A stretch of DNA of 64,000 bases from CAZHDI01 sp964531285 (GTDB lineage: Bacteria; Pseudomonadota; Alphaproteobacteria; JAJFIK01). The number at the start of each line of letters is the position of its first letter. The stretch's first letter is position 1. The notes below the pieces were generated by a model that was given only the letters and a program-made list of their open reading frames with translations, was not told the origin of the DNA and did not search any database. Below are positions 16,629-25,158 of the stretch, piece by piece. Location: positions 54,080-118,079 of the forward strand of contig CAZHDI010000001.1 in NCBI GenBank assembly GCA_964531285.1, written 5' to 3'. Position numbers and translations under genes: made by a program.

Positions 16629-17615
16629 TCAGCGCCTGGGTTCGATTTCTGCCGGCCGGCTGCCGCCGAAAATCAGCGCCGATGGATCGCTTTCGAGACG
16701 TTGGGCGAGCCGGTCGAGGCTGGCGACGAGCTGGCGGGCCTCGGTCACGAACAGACCCAGCTGCGCCAGCCCCTGATTGGAAAAGGTCGCCACCGCCTCC
16801 TCGTTGTCACGGACCACCCGCGACGCGTCCATGGCGAGCGCATCGATGGACTCCGCCGCGCCGCCAACCTGGGCCAGAATGCCCGGCAAATTGTCGTTGA
16901 TCGAGGTCTCGAGACCCTGGGCCAGGCTGCGCAGATCGGCTGACAGCACTTTGAGATCCCCGGTCAGGCCCGCGGCATCGCCGGTGACGGTTTCGAGATT
17001 CACGATCATCGCGTCGATCGTGTCCTGACGTTCGGCAAGCGTTGTTGTGAGCACATTGATGTCGGCGATGATCCCGGCGATGTTCGCGCGGGTCTCCGGC
17101 GTGAGCAGAGCCCGCAGATCGTTCAGCAGATCGTCCGCCGTGCCCAACAGGCGGGGTGCATCGGCGAACAGCGAGGCCAGGGTGGAGCGTTGGGACGGGA
17201 TCTGCGGATGATCGCCGCCGAACACATAATCGAGGGGCAGCGGCCGGCCTTCCATGCTCTGATTGGTGAGCTGAATAAATGACGCGCCGGTCAGGCCCTC
17301 GGGCTCCAGGCTCGCGCGGGTCGTGTCGAGCACCCGAACATCCTCCGGCGCTACGGTGATGCGGATCGTGACCTGCACTTCGCTGGGGCGCGCGGGGTCG
17401 ATCCAGATCCGCGCCACATCGCCGACCGGCACGCCCTGATAGCGCACCAAGGCGCCATCGGTCAGTCCGGTGACGGCCTCGGCGAAGGTGATGTCGTAAT
17501 AGGCATATTCCCGGTCGATCTGAAGCTTGCCGGCCCACAGGACGAACAGAAAGGCCGCCGCCACGATCAGGAGCGTGAAAATGCCGATGATCAGATGATG
17601 CGCACGCGTTTCCAT
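16629..17615 (-). CDS. mlaD: MCE-domain lipid-binding protein (MlaD-like)
   Basis: A 328-residue protein with one N-terminal membrane helix (HLIIGIFTLLIVAAAFLFVLW), then the MCE domain (GLTDGALVRYQGVPVGDVARIWID, EGLTGASFIQLT) and a long C-terminal helical region of about 190 residues. MlaD-type proteins form a periplasmic hexamer on the permease and pass phospholipids through the centre. This one is much longer than E. coli MlaD (183 aa), as in many Alphaproteobacteria. A ribosome site AGGAAAA precedes the ATG; the gap from the ATPase gene is 22 bp. Confidence 0.9.
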   Translation of the reverse strand: METRAHHLIIGIFTLLIVAAAFLFVLWAGKLQIDREYAYYDITFAEAVTGLTDGALVRYQGVPVGDVARIWIDPARPSEVQVTIRITVAPEDVRVLDTTRASLEPEGLTGASFIQLTNQSMEGRPLPLDYVFGGDHPQIPSQRSTLASLFADAPRLLGTADDLLNDLRALLTPETRANIAGIIADINVLTTTLAERQDTIDAMIVNLETVTGDAAGLTGDLKVLSADLRSLAQGLETSINDNLPGILAQVGGAAESIDALAMDASRVVRDNEEAVATFSNQGLAQLGLFVTEARQLVASLDRLAQRLESDPSALIFGGSRPAEIEPRR

Positions 17616-17637
17616 AACATTTTCCTAGCCCTTGGCC

Positions 17638-18417
17638 TTAGCCCTTGGCGCCAAGCGCGGCGCGGGCCCGCGGCCCGGTGAAATAGTCCTGCACCCATGG
17701 ATGATCGACCCGGACCATATCCTCGATTGTGCCGACCGCCAAAACGCGCTTTTCCGCCAGCACCGCCACCCTGTCACAGATGGCGTAAAGACTGTCGAGA
17801 TCATGGGTGACCATGAAGACGGTCAGGCCCAGGGTGCGGCTGAGATCCAGGATCAGGGAATCGAAGGCCGAGGCGCCGATGGGATCGAGCCCGGCGGTCG
17901 GCTCGTCCAGGAACACGATTTCCGGATCGAGGGCGAGCGCGCGCGCAAGCCCGGCCCGTTTGCGCATGCCCCCGGAGAGTTCAGACGGCAGTTTCGGGCC
18001 GGCGCTGGCATCGAGGCCGACCAGGGCGATCTTGAGCGCGGCGATCTCATCCATCAGCGGCTGGGGTAGATGGAGGTGCTCGCGCAGGGGTACCTGAATG
18101 TTCTGCGCCACCGTGAGCGAGGAGAACAACGCGCCGTCCTGAAACAGAACGCCCCACCGCTGCTCGATGCCCCGGCGCGCCTCTGGCGGCAGATGAGTCA
18201 GATCGTCGCCGAACACGGTGATCGATCCGGCCGTAGGCTTGTTCAGCCCGACAATCGAACGCAGCAGCACCGATTTACCCGTGCCCGAGCCGCCGACAAT
18301 ACCGATGATTTCGCCGCGCCGGACATCGAGATCGAGTCCGTCATGGACGACCTGCTCGCCGAACTGATTGCGCAGCCCCCGGACGGTGATGATGTTTTCG
18401 CTCTGCGGCCCGCTCAA
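17638..18417 (-). CDS. mlaF: ABC transporter ATPase (MlaF-like), TTG start
   Basis: A 259-residue ABC ATPase. Walker A is GGSGTGKSVL, the signature motif LSGGMRKRAGLARALAL, Walker B EIVFLDEPTAGLDP, and the switch His lies in MVTHDL. The frame has no ATG near the proper N-terminus. TTG at 18415-18417 overlaps the permease stop (TTGA) and is preceded at good distance by GGAG, giving MSGPQSENIITVRGL, which begins right at the ABC fold. It powers retrograde or anterograde phospholipid transport with the permease and MCE protein. The overlap implies translational coupling. Confidence 0.9.
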   Translation of the reverse strand: MSGPQSENIITVRGLRNQFGEQVVHDGLDLDVRRGEIIGIVGGSGTGKSVLLRSIVGLNKPTAGSITVFGDDLTHLPPEARRGIEQRWGVLFQDGALFSSLTVAQNIQVPLREHLHLPQPLMDEIAALKIALVGLDASAGPKLPSELSGGMRKRAGLARALALDPEIVFLDEPTAGLDPIGASAFDSLILDLSRTLGLTVFMVTHDLDSLYAICDRVAVLAEKRVLAVGTIEDMVRVDHPWVQDYFTGPRARAALGAKG

Positions 18418-19559
18418 AATCCGATCTCCACGAAGAACATGGCGAACAGCGCATCGGCGATGATCACCAGGAAGATCCCTTCGACCACGGATTTCGTCGT
18501 GCGCTGACCGACCGACTCTGCACTGCCGCCGACCTGAAGGCCCTGATAGCAGCCGATCATCGCGACAAGAAACGCGAAGAACGGCGCTTTGATGAGACCC
18601 GCCCAAAAGAAGTTGAGCGCGATGGCATCGCTGAGCCGCGTCAAATACAAGCCCGGCGTGATATCGAGCGCGAGCCACGACACGATGCCGCCGCCAAACA
18701 GGCCCATGAAATTGGCAATGACCGTCAGGAGCGGCGCGCAGACCACAAGCGCCAGAACGCGCGGCAGCACCAAGAGATCGATCGGATCGAGCCCCAGCGT
18801 GCGCATGGCGTCGATTTCCTCGCGCCCTTTCATGGAACCGATCTGCGCGGTGAAGGCACTGCCCGAGCGCCCCGCGATCATGATCGCGGTCAAGAGAACG
18901 CCGAATTCCCGCAACACCGCAAAGGCGATGAGGTTCACTGTGAACACCTGGGCACCGAACGTGGCCAGAATGTCCGAGCCCAGATAAGCCAGCACCGCGC
19001 CGATCAGGAACGACATCAAGGAGATAATCGGCAGCGCGTTAAATCCGGCCTCCTCCATGTGCCACATGAAGGAGGTGAACCGGAACCGGCGCGGATCGCG
19101 GATGACCCGGCCGAGCGCCGCCATGATCTGGCCGGTGAAGGCGATGAGCTCGACGAATTCGTGCCACGCGGAGTCGACCGTGCGCCCGACCCGCTCGATG
19201 ATCTTGATCCACGGGTTCTCCATGGGCGGGGCGATATCGCATGGCGCATAGCGGGCGCGCACCCGCTCGATCAGGCGGTCCTGATCGTCCGTTCCCCCCA
19301 TAAGATCGGGCTGGGAGCCGGCATCGGCAATTTGCTGGCAGGTGCGGTCAACGAGCCAGGCGCCCACGGTGTCCATGCGCTCCACCTCGGACACATCGAC
19401 CCGCACCGTCTGGCCGGGCGGTATTTCAAGGGTTCGCAGTGGCGCATCGAGATCGGCCAGATGGGCGACCGTCCACAGGCCGGTCATCCGCAGCACAGTA
19501 CCGCTGCCGCTGGGGACGATCTCAAAGCCCGCCCCGTTTTCCATGAACCGCGTGGTCAT
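18414..19559 (-). CDS. mlaE: MlaE permease with N-terminal STAS domain
   Basis: A 381-residue inner-membrane permease. Residues 1-100 form a STAS-like domain equivalent to separate MlaB in E. coli (VRVDVSEVERMDTVGAWLV). Residues 120-381 are the MlaE permease with its amphipathic entry helix and five or so membrane spans (SLMSFLIGAVLAYLG, REFGVLLTAIMIAGRSGSAF, EIDAMRTLGLDPIDLLVLPR, the conserved coupling segment). Fusion of MlaB to MlaE is common in Alphaproteobacteria. It leads the operon of ATPase, MCE protein and lipoprotein. The matching periplasmic carrier, MlaC-like, is encoded 4 kb away at 23.4 kb. Confidence 0.93.
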   Translation of the reverse strand: MTTRFMENGAGFEIVPSGSGTVLRMTGLWTVAHLADLDAPLRTLEIPPGQTVRVDVSEVERMDTVGAWLVDRTCQQIADAGSQPDLMGGTDDQDRLIERVRARYAPCDIAPPMENPWIKIIERVGRTVDSAWHEFVELIAFTGQIMAALGRVIRDPRRFRFTSFMWHMEEAGFNALPIISLMSFLIGAVLAYLGSDILATFGAQVFTVNLIAFAVLREFGVLLTAIMIAGRSGSAFTAQIGSMKGREEIDAMRTLGLDPIDLLVLPRVLALVVCAPLLTVIANFMGLFGGGIVSWLALDITPGLYLTRLSDAIALNFFWAGLIKAPFFAFLVAMIGCYQGLQVGGSAESVGQRTTKSVVEGIFLVIIADALFAMFFVEIGF

Positions 19560-19689
19560 TGCACCGCGACTTGTTTGACGGTCCGGAGCGCCGACATGGC
19601 CCCCGGATCGGGCGTGATTGTCGGGGCTGGACCCTAAACGTCAAGCAAAACCCCCCTGCGCGGCGCCGCCGGACCGGGGAACACGGCCA

Positions 19690-20499
19690 TTACGGGAAAT
19701 GCCGGACCAGATCGGGGGTGCGGATCTTCGGCCCATGGCGGCGAATAAGACCGGTTTCCTTCAACTCCTGCGCCGCCTCGAGTGCGGCGCCATAGGCGCT
19801 CAGCGCCATCTGGCCGCCGATGCTGAGGCGTTTGACCCCGGCCTCGGCCAACGCCGCCGGGCTGGCCGTCAGCCCCGGTATCGCGGTCAGAACGTTCACA
19901 GGTTTCGACAGGCTTGCGCACATGGTCCGGATCATCTCCAGATCGCTGACACCGGGGGCAAACAGGACATCCGCGCCGGCGGCCTCGAACGCGCTCAAGC
20001 GTTTCAGCACCGCGTCGAGATCCGTCCGCCCCCAGAGAAAATGTTCGCACCGCGCGGTGAGCACAAAATCGTGAGGCAGGGCGCGCGCCGCCTCGACCGC
20101 CGCGGCCACCCGCTCGACCGCCAGGGCAAAGTCATAACCATGATCGGCGCCGGCCATGGGCGCATCCTCGATGGATCCGCCCGCCAGACCCGTGTCCCCG
20201 GCCAGGGTGATCGTCCTGGCGACCGCCTCGGGACTGTCGCCGAAACCGAAGCCCAGATCCGCCGAGACCGGCACCGACACTGCGGCGGTCAAGGCGCGGC
20301 AATGGGCAAGCTTTTCCTCCAGGGTGACCTCGCCGTCGCGCTTGCCCAGGGTCCAGGCCAGCGCCGCCGATGACGTGGCCAGCGCTTCAAAGCCCAAGCT
20401 TTGGAGCATGAGGGCGCTGCCGGCATCCCACGGGTTGGGGATGACGAAGTGGCCCGCGCGCTCATGGAGGGCGCGGAAGGCATTGGGATCTGGTGTCAT
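19690..20499 (-). CDS. isocitrate lyase / phosphoenolpyruvate mutase family protein
   Basis: A 269-residue TIM-barrel protein of the ICL/PEPM superfamily, about the usual size for this subgroup. It has FVIPNPWDAGSALMLQSLGF at the N-terminus, VSADLGFGFG with the metal-binding Asp, GSIEDA, and LTARCEHFL near residue 150. The classical KKCGH or equivalent catalytic Cys loop of isocitrate lyase is not evident, so lyase or hydrolase activity on an oxaloacetate-like or phosphono acid is possible. It is transcribed away from the Mla operon with no evident partner. The exact substrate is not predictable. Confidence 0.85.
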   Translation of the reverse strand: MTPDPNAFRALHERAGHFVIPNPWDAGSALMLQSLGFEALATSSAALAWTLGKRDGEVTLEEKLAHCRALTAAVSVPVSADLGFGFGDSPEAVARTITLAGDTGLAGGSIEDAPMAGADHGYDFALAVERVAAAVEAARALPHDFVLTARCEHFLWGRTDLDAVLKRLSAFEAAGADVLFAPGVSDLEMIRTMCASLSKPVNVLTAIPGLTASPAALAEAGVKRLSIGGQMALSAYGAALEAAQELKETGLIRRHGPKIRTPDLVRHFP

Positions 20500-20831
20500 G
20501 ACGGGGGTCCTTCGCGGTAATCGTGATCGGCCCTGAGGCTATGCGGGTTTCCTCCGGCGGGCTCGCCGGATTCGGCCCTTATCAAAGGCCCGCTGACCGC
20601 CCCATGGCTCCTGAGCGTGATGGTTGCAGGCGGACCGTCCCTGGTCCATGACATCGAATTGAGATGCACGCCCCGAACGGGGTACACTCTCCGGGTGGGA
20701 GCGCTGGCCGGCCATCCAGGCGTGAGCTTGAGGCGGGCGGCAGCCACGGGGGATCGGGGTCGGCACATGTCCCGCTCCAGGGCGAATCAGACTGCATCCG
20801 CCGTGTCTTAGGTGTCCGGCGAGAGCGGCAC
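20500..20831. other. intergenic region upstream of the CHASE2 gene
   Basis: A 332-bp divergent gap. It contains a small CCCCG-AA-CGGGG dyad at 20671-20682. In-frame codons extend upstream of the chosen CHASE2-protein start, but the composition there is not protein-like. No RNA gene is seen. Confidence 0.5.
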
Positions 20832-23108
20832 ATGTGCGCAGGCGGATGGTCATCGGCGGTGGGGAACGTGGTGAATACAGTCGGACGGGGTGAGCGCGGT
20901 CTGTATCTGGTGCCGGCACTGACATTGCTGGCTGTGCTGGGCTTTATGAGCCTGGATCCGCGAGGCATCGCAAGCGGTCTGCGCGATACCGGGTTCGATT
21001 TCGCCCAGCGTCTGGCGCCCCGCGCGGCGCCCGCGGACACGCCGGTTCATCTTGTGGAAATCGATCAGGCAAGCCTCGACCGGCTAGGCGAATGGCCCTG
21101 GCCGCGGACCCGGCTGGCCGAACTGGTCGCGGCCGCCGAAACCGGCGGGGCGCGCGCCGTCCTGCTGGATCAGCCGCTGACCCGGCCCGATCCGACGAGC
21201 CCCACCACGGTGGCGGCCCATCACAATCGCCTTGCATTTTATTTGCCCGAGGGCGACCTGCCCAATCACGACGCCATGCTGGCGGACATGTTGTCCCATG
21301 CGAAGGCCGCCATCCCGGTCGGCGTGGCGCCGGCACCGGAGAGCGCTCCGGACGGGAACTCCGGCCCGGCTTGGCCGCGTGAGACGATTGCCGATGAGAC
21401 CGGGCTGGCCGCATTCGCCCGCGCCATCACCATCGACCGCGCGCCGCTGCGGCCCATCGGCGACAAAGTGCGCACCCTTGGCTTCGACTCCGTCCGGCTC
21501 GATCCCGGCGCGGTCCAGCGCCGGCTGCCCCTGGTGGCGCGGGTCGGGGACGGTCTTGCCCCGGCGGATCTGACCGCCGTTCTGAACCTCGCGGACGGCT
21601 CGCCCGGCTACAGCCTGAGCGCGGACGGCACGCCCGACACGGTGTCGGTCTTTTTGACCACGGGGCTCTCGGCGGTCGGCATCGCGGAGCGCGCCGTGCC
21701 GGTGACACCCGAAGGAGCGTTGAGCTTTTACGGCCGCGATCCCTCGGCGTTGCCCCGCCTGTCCGCCATCGAACTGCTCGAAGACCGGACCGCGCGGGCC
21801 GACCTGAAGGACTCGATCGTGGTGATCGCGCCGACCGCGCCCGATACCGCCGCGCGCTTTGCGACACCGGCGCAGGGGCGGCTGACGGCGGGCGAGATCA
21901 AGGCGCTGGCGCTGGAACAGATCGCATCGGACACCTTTCTGGTGCGCCCGCGATGGGCGTCCCTGGCCGAACAGCTTGTGCTGGTCGTCGGCGGGATCGC
22001 GATGATCGCCATCGTCATGGCCGGCCATGCCGGGATCGCGGCCCTGGCCGGGATCGGCGCCGCGGTAGCCATGGTGGGCGGCAGTTGGATCGCCTTCACC
22101 GCCTCCCACATGCTGCTCGACGGCGTTGTGACGGGCCTGGGTCTTCTGGTCGTCGCCGCGTCCTTGAGCTGGATCAGGCTGCGGGCCATCGCCAGCCATA
22201 CCCGTCACCTGCTGTCGGCTGTCGGCGGCAAACTCCCGACGCCGGCCGTCAGCACCCTGTCGGCCAGCCGGGGCAATGCCCTTACCGGGCAGTTGCGCAA
22301 GATCACGGTCATGTTCTGCGACATCCGCGGCTATGGCGCGTTCTCCGAACTGCACCGGGACGATCCGCAATGGATGGCCTATCTGCTCCAGCGGTTTCAC
22401 GGCTATGTGGCCGATCAGATCCTTGAGACCGGCGGCGTTGCCGACACCCATCAAGGTACCGCCGTGATGGGCTTTTGGAATGCGCCGGTCGACGATCCGG
22501 ACCATGCGCGCAAGGCCTGCGACTGCGCGCTGAAGCTGATCGAGGGTCTCGATACGCTGAACCGGGAGTTGGAACTGGAAGCCGAGACCAAGTCCCGCGC
22601 CTTCCTGCCCCTGCATCTGGCGATCGGCATCAATACCGGCCATTCGCTGGTGGGTAATCTGGGCTCGGCGCGCCAGGTGGATTACACCGCGCTCGGAGAC
22701 CCCGTGGCCATCGCGCGCCGCCTGGAAGGCTATTCGGAAGTCTACGGTCCGGCGGTGATTGTCGGCGAGCACACCTATAACGCCGTGAAGAACCGCTATG
22801 CCCTGCTGGAACTCGACAAGGTGGCTGTCGAGGGCCGGGATTACGCGGTGCGCACCTTTGCCCTTTTAGGCAATCCCGTGGTGCGGGCCAATCCGCGCTT
22901 CCGCGCGCTCGAACAGGCCCAGTCCGGCATTCTGGAGGCCTATCGCGCGCGCGACTGGGCCACGGCCCGGCGCCGGATCGACGAGACCCGCGCCATGAAA
23001 AGCGCGATCCCTTCGCTTTATGACTTCTATGAGCGGCGGATCGATTTTTATCGCGCCAATCCGCCCGGTCCCGATTGGGACGGCGTGTTCCGTCCGCCGA
23101 TCCAGTAA
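20832..23108 (+). CDS. CHASE2-class III cyclase-like protein with substituted catalytic residues
   Basis: A 758-residue membrane receptor-type protein. A first membrane helix (LYLVPALTLLAVLGFM) is followed by a periplasmic CHASE2 sensor (about 45-355). Three more membrane helices (about 375-460) lead to a cytoplasmic class III nucleotide cyclase domain starting at ITVMFCDIRGYGAF. The first metal Asp is present. However the second metal Asp, normally in KFIGDAVMAFW, reads THQGTAVMGFW (22446-22474), losing both that Asp and the preceding substrate-selecting Lys. The transition-state Asn in GDxVNxAxRLE is Ala (GDPVAIARRLEG, codon 22707-22709). The Arg is kept. The domain is probably catalytically dead or strongly altered, perhaps a dimer partner or nucleotide sensor. 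Start ATG at 20832 is chosen by the membrane topology. Confidence 0.88.
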   Translation: MCAGGWSSAVGNVVNTVGRGERGLYLVPALTLLAVLGFMSLDPRGIASGLRDTGFDFAQRLAPRAAPADTPVHLVEIDQASLDRLGEWPWPRTRLAELVAAAETGGARAVLLDQPLTRPDPTSPTTVAAHHNRLAFYLPEGDLPNHDAMLADMLSHAKAAIPVGVAPAPESAPDGNSGPAWPRETIADETGLAAFARAITIDRAPLRPIGDKVRTLGFDSVRLDPGAVQRRLPLVARVGDGLAPADLTAVLNLADGSPGYSLSADGTPDTVSVFLTTGLSAVGIAERAVPVTPEGALSFYGRDPSALPRLSAIELLEDRTARADLKDSIVVIAPTAPDTAARFATPAQGRLTAGEIKALALEQIASDTFLVRPRWASLAEQLVLVVGGIAMIAIVMAGHAGIAALAGIGAAVAMVGGSWIAFTASHMLLDGVVTGLGLLVVAASLSWIRLRAIASHTRHLLSAVGGKLPTPAVSTLSASRGNALTGQLRKITVMFCDIRGYGAFSELHRDDPQWMAYLLQRFHGYVADQILETGGVADTHQGTAVMGFWNAPVDDPDHARKACDCALKLIEGLDTLNRELELEAETKSRAFLPLHLAIGINTGHSLVGNLGSARQVDYTALGDPVAIARRLEGYSEVYGPAVIVGEHTYNAVKNRYALLELDKVAVEGRDYAVRTFALLGNPVVRANPRFRALEQAQSGILEAYRARDWATARRRIDETRAMKSAIPSLYDFYERRIDFYRANPPGPDWDGVFRPPIQ

Positions 23109-23379
23109 CCGGCCGCCATCTTACGGCGCACACCCGTGTGTATCCGCGTCACGATCGCTTGCCTGCGTGATCAGGGTCCTTTCATGCGCTCTTTTTTTGG
23201 GTATTCTCAGGAACGCGCCAGGAACAGGGCTGTTAATGCTCTGTGTTTAGTGTAGGCACAACCCAATGTGCTAAATCGAAGGACTTGGCGCGCGGCCTGC
23301 ATCGCGCGGCTTTTGGGCACTGCGGGAATGGCGACTGCGGGAAAGGCGGACGAAACGATCCGCCAGAACCGGCTGGGTA

Positions 23380-24072
23380 ATGAAAGGGACACAAGCCGTG
23401 GCAAAGACAACACGCAGTTTGCTGACACGCGCGCTGATCGCCGCGGTGCTGTGCGCCGGACTGACCGCGGTCCCGGCGACCGGTCCCGGTTATGGCGTGG
23501 CCCACGCCGCCGACAAAGACGATGAGCGTCCGTCCCCGGATGCCGCGCGGGATTTCGTGGCCGCCCTCGCCGATAAAGCGATTTCGGTCCTGGGCGATGG
23601 GTCGGTCGAGACCAGCGAGCGGATGCGGGTGTTCGAGACCCTGCTGCGCGACGGGTTCAACCTGCCCTTCCTCGCCCGGCTGGCGCTTGGGCGGTATCGG
23701 GCCCAGGCCGATGAGGCTCAGCTTTCGGAATACGAGACCCTGTTCGCCGACTTCGTGCTCCAGAAATATTCCGGCCTGCTCGGCGCCTATTCGGGGCAGA
23801 CCCTCGCCGTCGTCGAAGCCCGCCCGGCCGGCTCGCGTGATGTGTTCGTGCAAAGCCGCGTGTCGGGTCCGGACACCGGATCAGTGCGCGTTGACTGGCG
23901 GGTGCGCGATTATGACGGGTCGTTGAAGATCATCGATGTGGTCGTCGAGAATGTCTCCATGGTGATTTCCCAGCGCGAGGAATTCGGCACGGTGATCCGC
24001 CGCGAAGGCTTCGATGGTCTGCTGCGCCGCCTGCGGGCACACAAGGCCGCCAATGCGGGCACCGCCGGCTGA
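23380..24072 (+). CDS. mlaC: MlaC-like periplasmic phospholipid carrier
   Basis: A 230-residue secreted protein of the MlaC/Ttg2D family. A signal peptide (LLTRALIAAVLCAGL, ending near AHAADK) precedes the MlaC fold: FETLLRDGFNLPFLARLALGRYRAQ, then FADFVLQKYSGLLGAYSGQTL, DWRVRDYDGSLKIIDVVVENVSMVISQREEF. MlaC ferries phospholipids between the inner-membrane MCE complex and an outer-membrane acceptor. It is detached from the Mla operon by a lyase and the CHASE2 gene, on the other strand. GTG at 23398 with AAGGGA upstream is an equally likely start that shortens the signal peptide by six residues. Confidence 0.9.
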   Translation: MKGTQAVAKTTRSLLTRALIAAVLCAGLTAVPATGPGYGVAHAADKDDERPSPDAARDFVAALADKAISVLGDGSVETSERMRVFETLLRDGFNLPFLARLALGRYRAQADEAQLSEYETLFADFVLQKYSGLLGAYSGQTLAVVEARPAGSRDVFVQSRVSGPDTGSVRVDWRVRDYDGSLKIIDVVVENVSMVISQREEFGTVIRREGFDGLLRRLRAHKAANAGTAG

Positions 24073-24144
24073 CAAAGCTCCTGGCCACCCGTCCTTGGTT
24101 CATCCAAGCGTGCGTGGCGGGGGCCGCCCGGCTAGACTGCCGCC

Positions 24145-25158
24145 ATGGATATTGCCACGCCCTATCTCGTCTTTCTCGCTGACGCGACTGATCCGCGCTC
24201 GGCCAAAACCGCTTTCGGCATTCGCGATTGGCGGCCCGACTGGGTGGCCGGGCAACACCGCCTGCCCGGCGCCACGGTCGATCTGGGCCTTCCCGACCTC
24301 ACCCCCTCTGCGGCCGCGGCGCAGGGCGCCAAGACGCTCGTGATCGGGACGACCAGCAGCGGCGGCTATCTGCCCGAGGCCTGGTATCCGACCCTAATCG
24401 ATGCGCTGGAGGCCGGGCTCGATATCGCGAGCGGCATGCATGCCAAACTCGCCGATGCCGCGCCCATTGCCGAGGCCGCCACGCGGCTGGGCCGCACGCT
24501 TTTCGATGTCCGCCACACCGCCCGGACCTTCGCCACCGGCACCGGCCGCAAACGCACCGGCAAGCGCCTGCTCACGGTCGGCACCGATTGCGCGGTGGGC
24601 AAGAAATACTCCGCCCTCGCCATAGCGCAGGCGATGGTCCAACGCGGCGCGACCGCCGAGTTCCGGGCCACCGGGCAGACCGGCATCCTGATCGCGCGGC
24701 GCGGCGTGGCCATGGATGCGGTGGTGTCGGACTTTATCTCCGGCGCGGCGGAATGGCTGAGCCCGGACAATGATCCGGACCATTGGGACATCATCGAGGG
24801 CCAGGGCTCGCTGTTTCATGCCGCCTTCGCCGCCGTCACCGTCGGTCTGCTCCATGGCTCCCAGCCCGACTGGTTCGTCGTGTGCCATGAGGCCGGGCGG
24901 ACGACCGACCGCCATTTGGGGTTCACCCTGCCGACCATCGGCGATGTGATCGACTTGACCGTCCGTGTGGGACGGTTGACCAATCCCGCCATTGCCTGCG
25001 CGGGCCTCAGCGTGAACACCCATGCGATGGACGATGCGCAGGCTACGGATTATCTGGCCGGACTGTCGCGCGAGTATGGTCTTCCCGCCTGCGATCCCCT
25101 GCGCACCGGGGTCGCAGCTCTTGTCGAGCCGCTTCTCGCCCGAGGCACCGCGCCATGA
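24145..25158 (+). CDS. dgcN: D-glutamate N-acetyltransferase DgcN (DUF1611)
   Basis: A 337-residue DUF1611 protein. The N-terminal domain is Rossmann-like (LVIGTTSSGGYLPEAW, GLDIASGMHAKLAD), and the C-terminal P-loop reads TVGTDCAVGKKYSALAIA. EGQGSLFHAAFAAVTVGLLHG follows. DUF1611 proteins next to an enolase-superfamily epimerase are the DgcN-DgcA system described in marine bacteria: DgcN acetylates D-glutamate, DgcA then racemises N-acetyl-D-glutamate. The ATGA overlap with the next gene, exactly such an epimerase, strongly supports this role. Confidence 0.88.
   Translation: MDIATPYLVFLADATDPRSAKTAFGIRDWRPDWVAGQHRLPGATVDLGLPDLTPSAAAAQGAKTLVIGTTSSGGYLPEAWYPTLIDALEAGLDIASGMHAKLADAAPIAEAATRLGRTLFDVRHTARTFATGTGRKRTGKRLLTVGTDCAVGKKYSALAIAQAMVQRGATAEFRATGQTGILIARRGVAMDAVVSDFISGAAEWLSPDNDPDHWDIIEGQGSLFHAAFAAVTVGLLHGSQPDWFVVCHEAGRTTDRHLGFTLPTIGDVIDLTVRVGRLTNPAIACAGLSVNTHAMDDAQATDYLAGLSREYGLPACDPLRTGVAALVEPLLARGTAP

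Noticed and set aside
21084..22772. Long antisense frame over the CHASE2 gene
   Set aside because: No recognisable domain; the plus frame has CHASE2, membrane helices and a cyclase domain.
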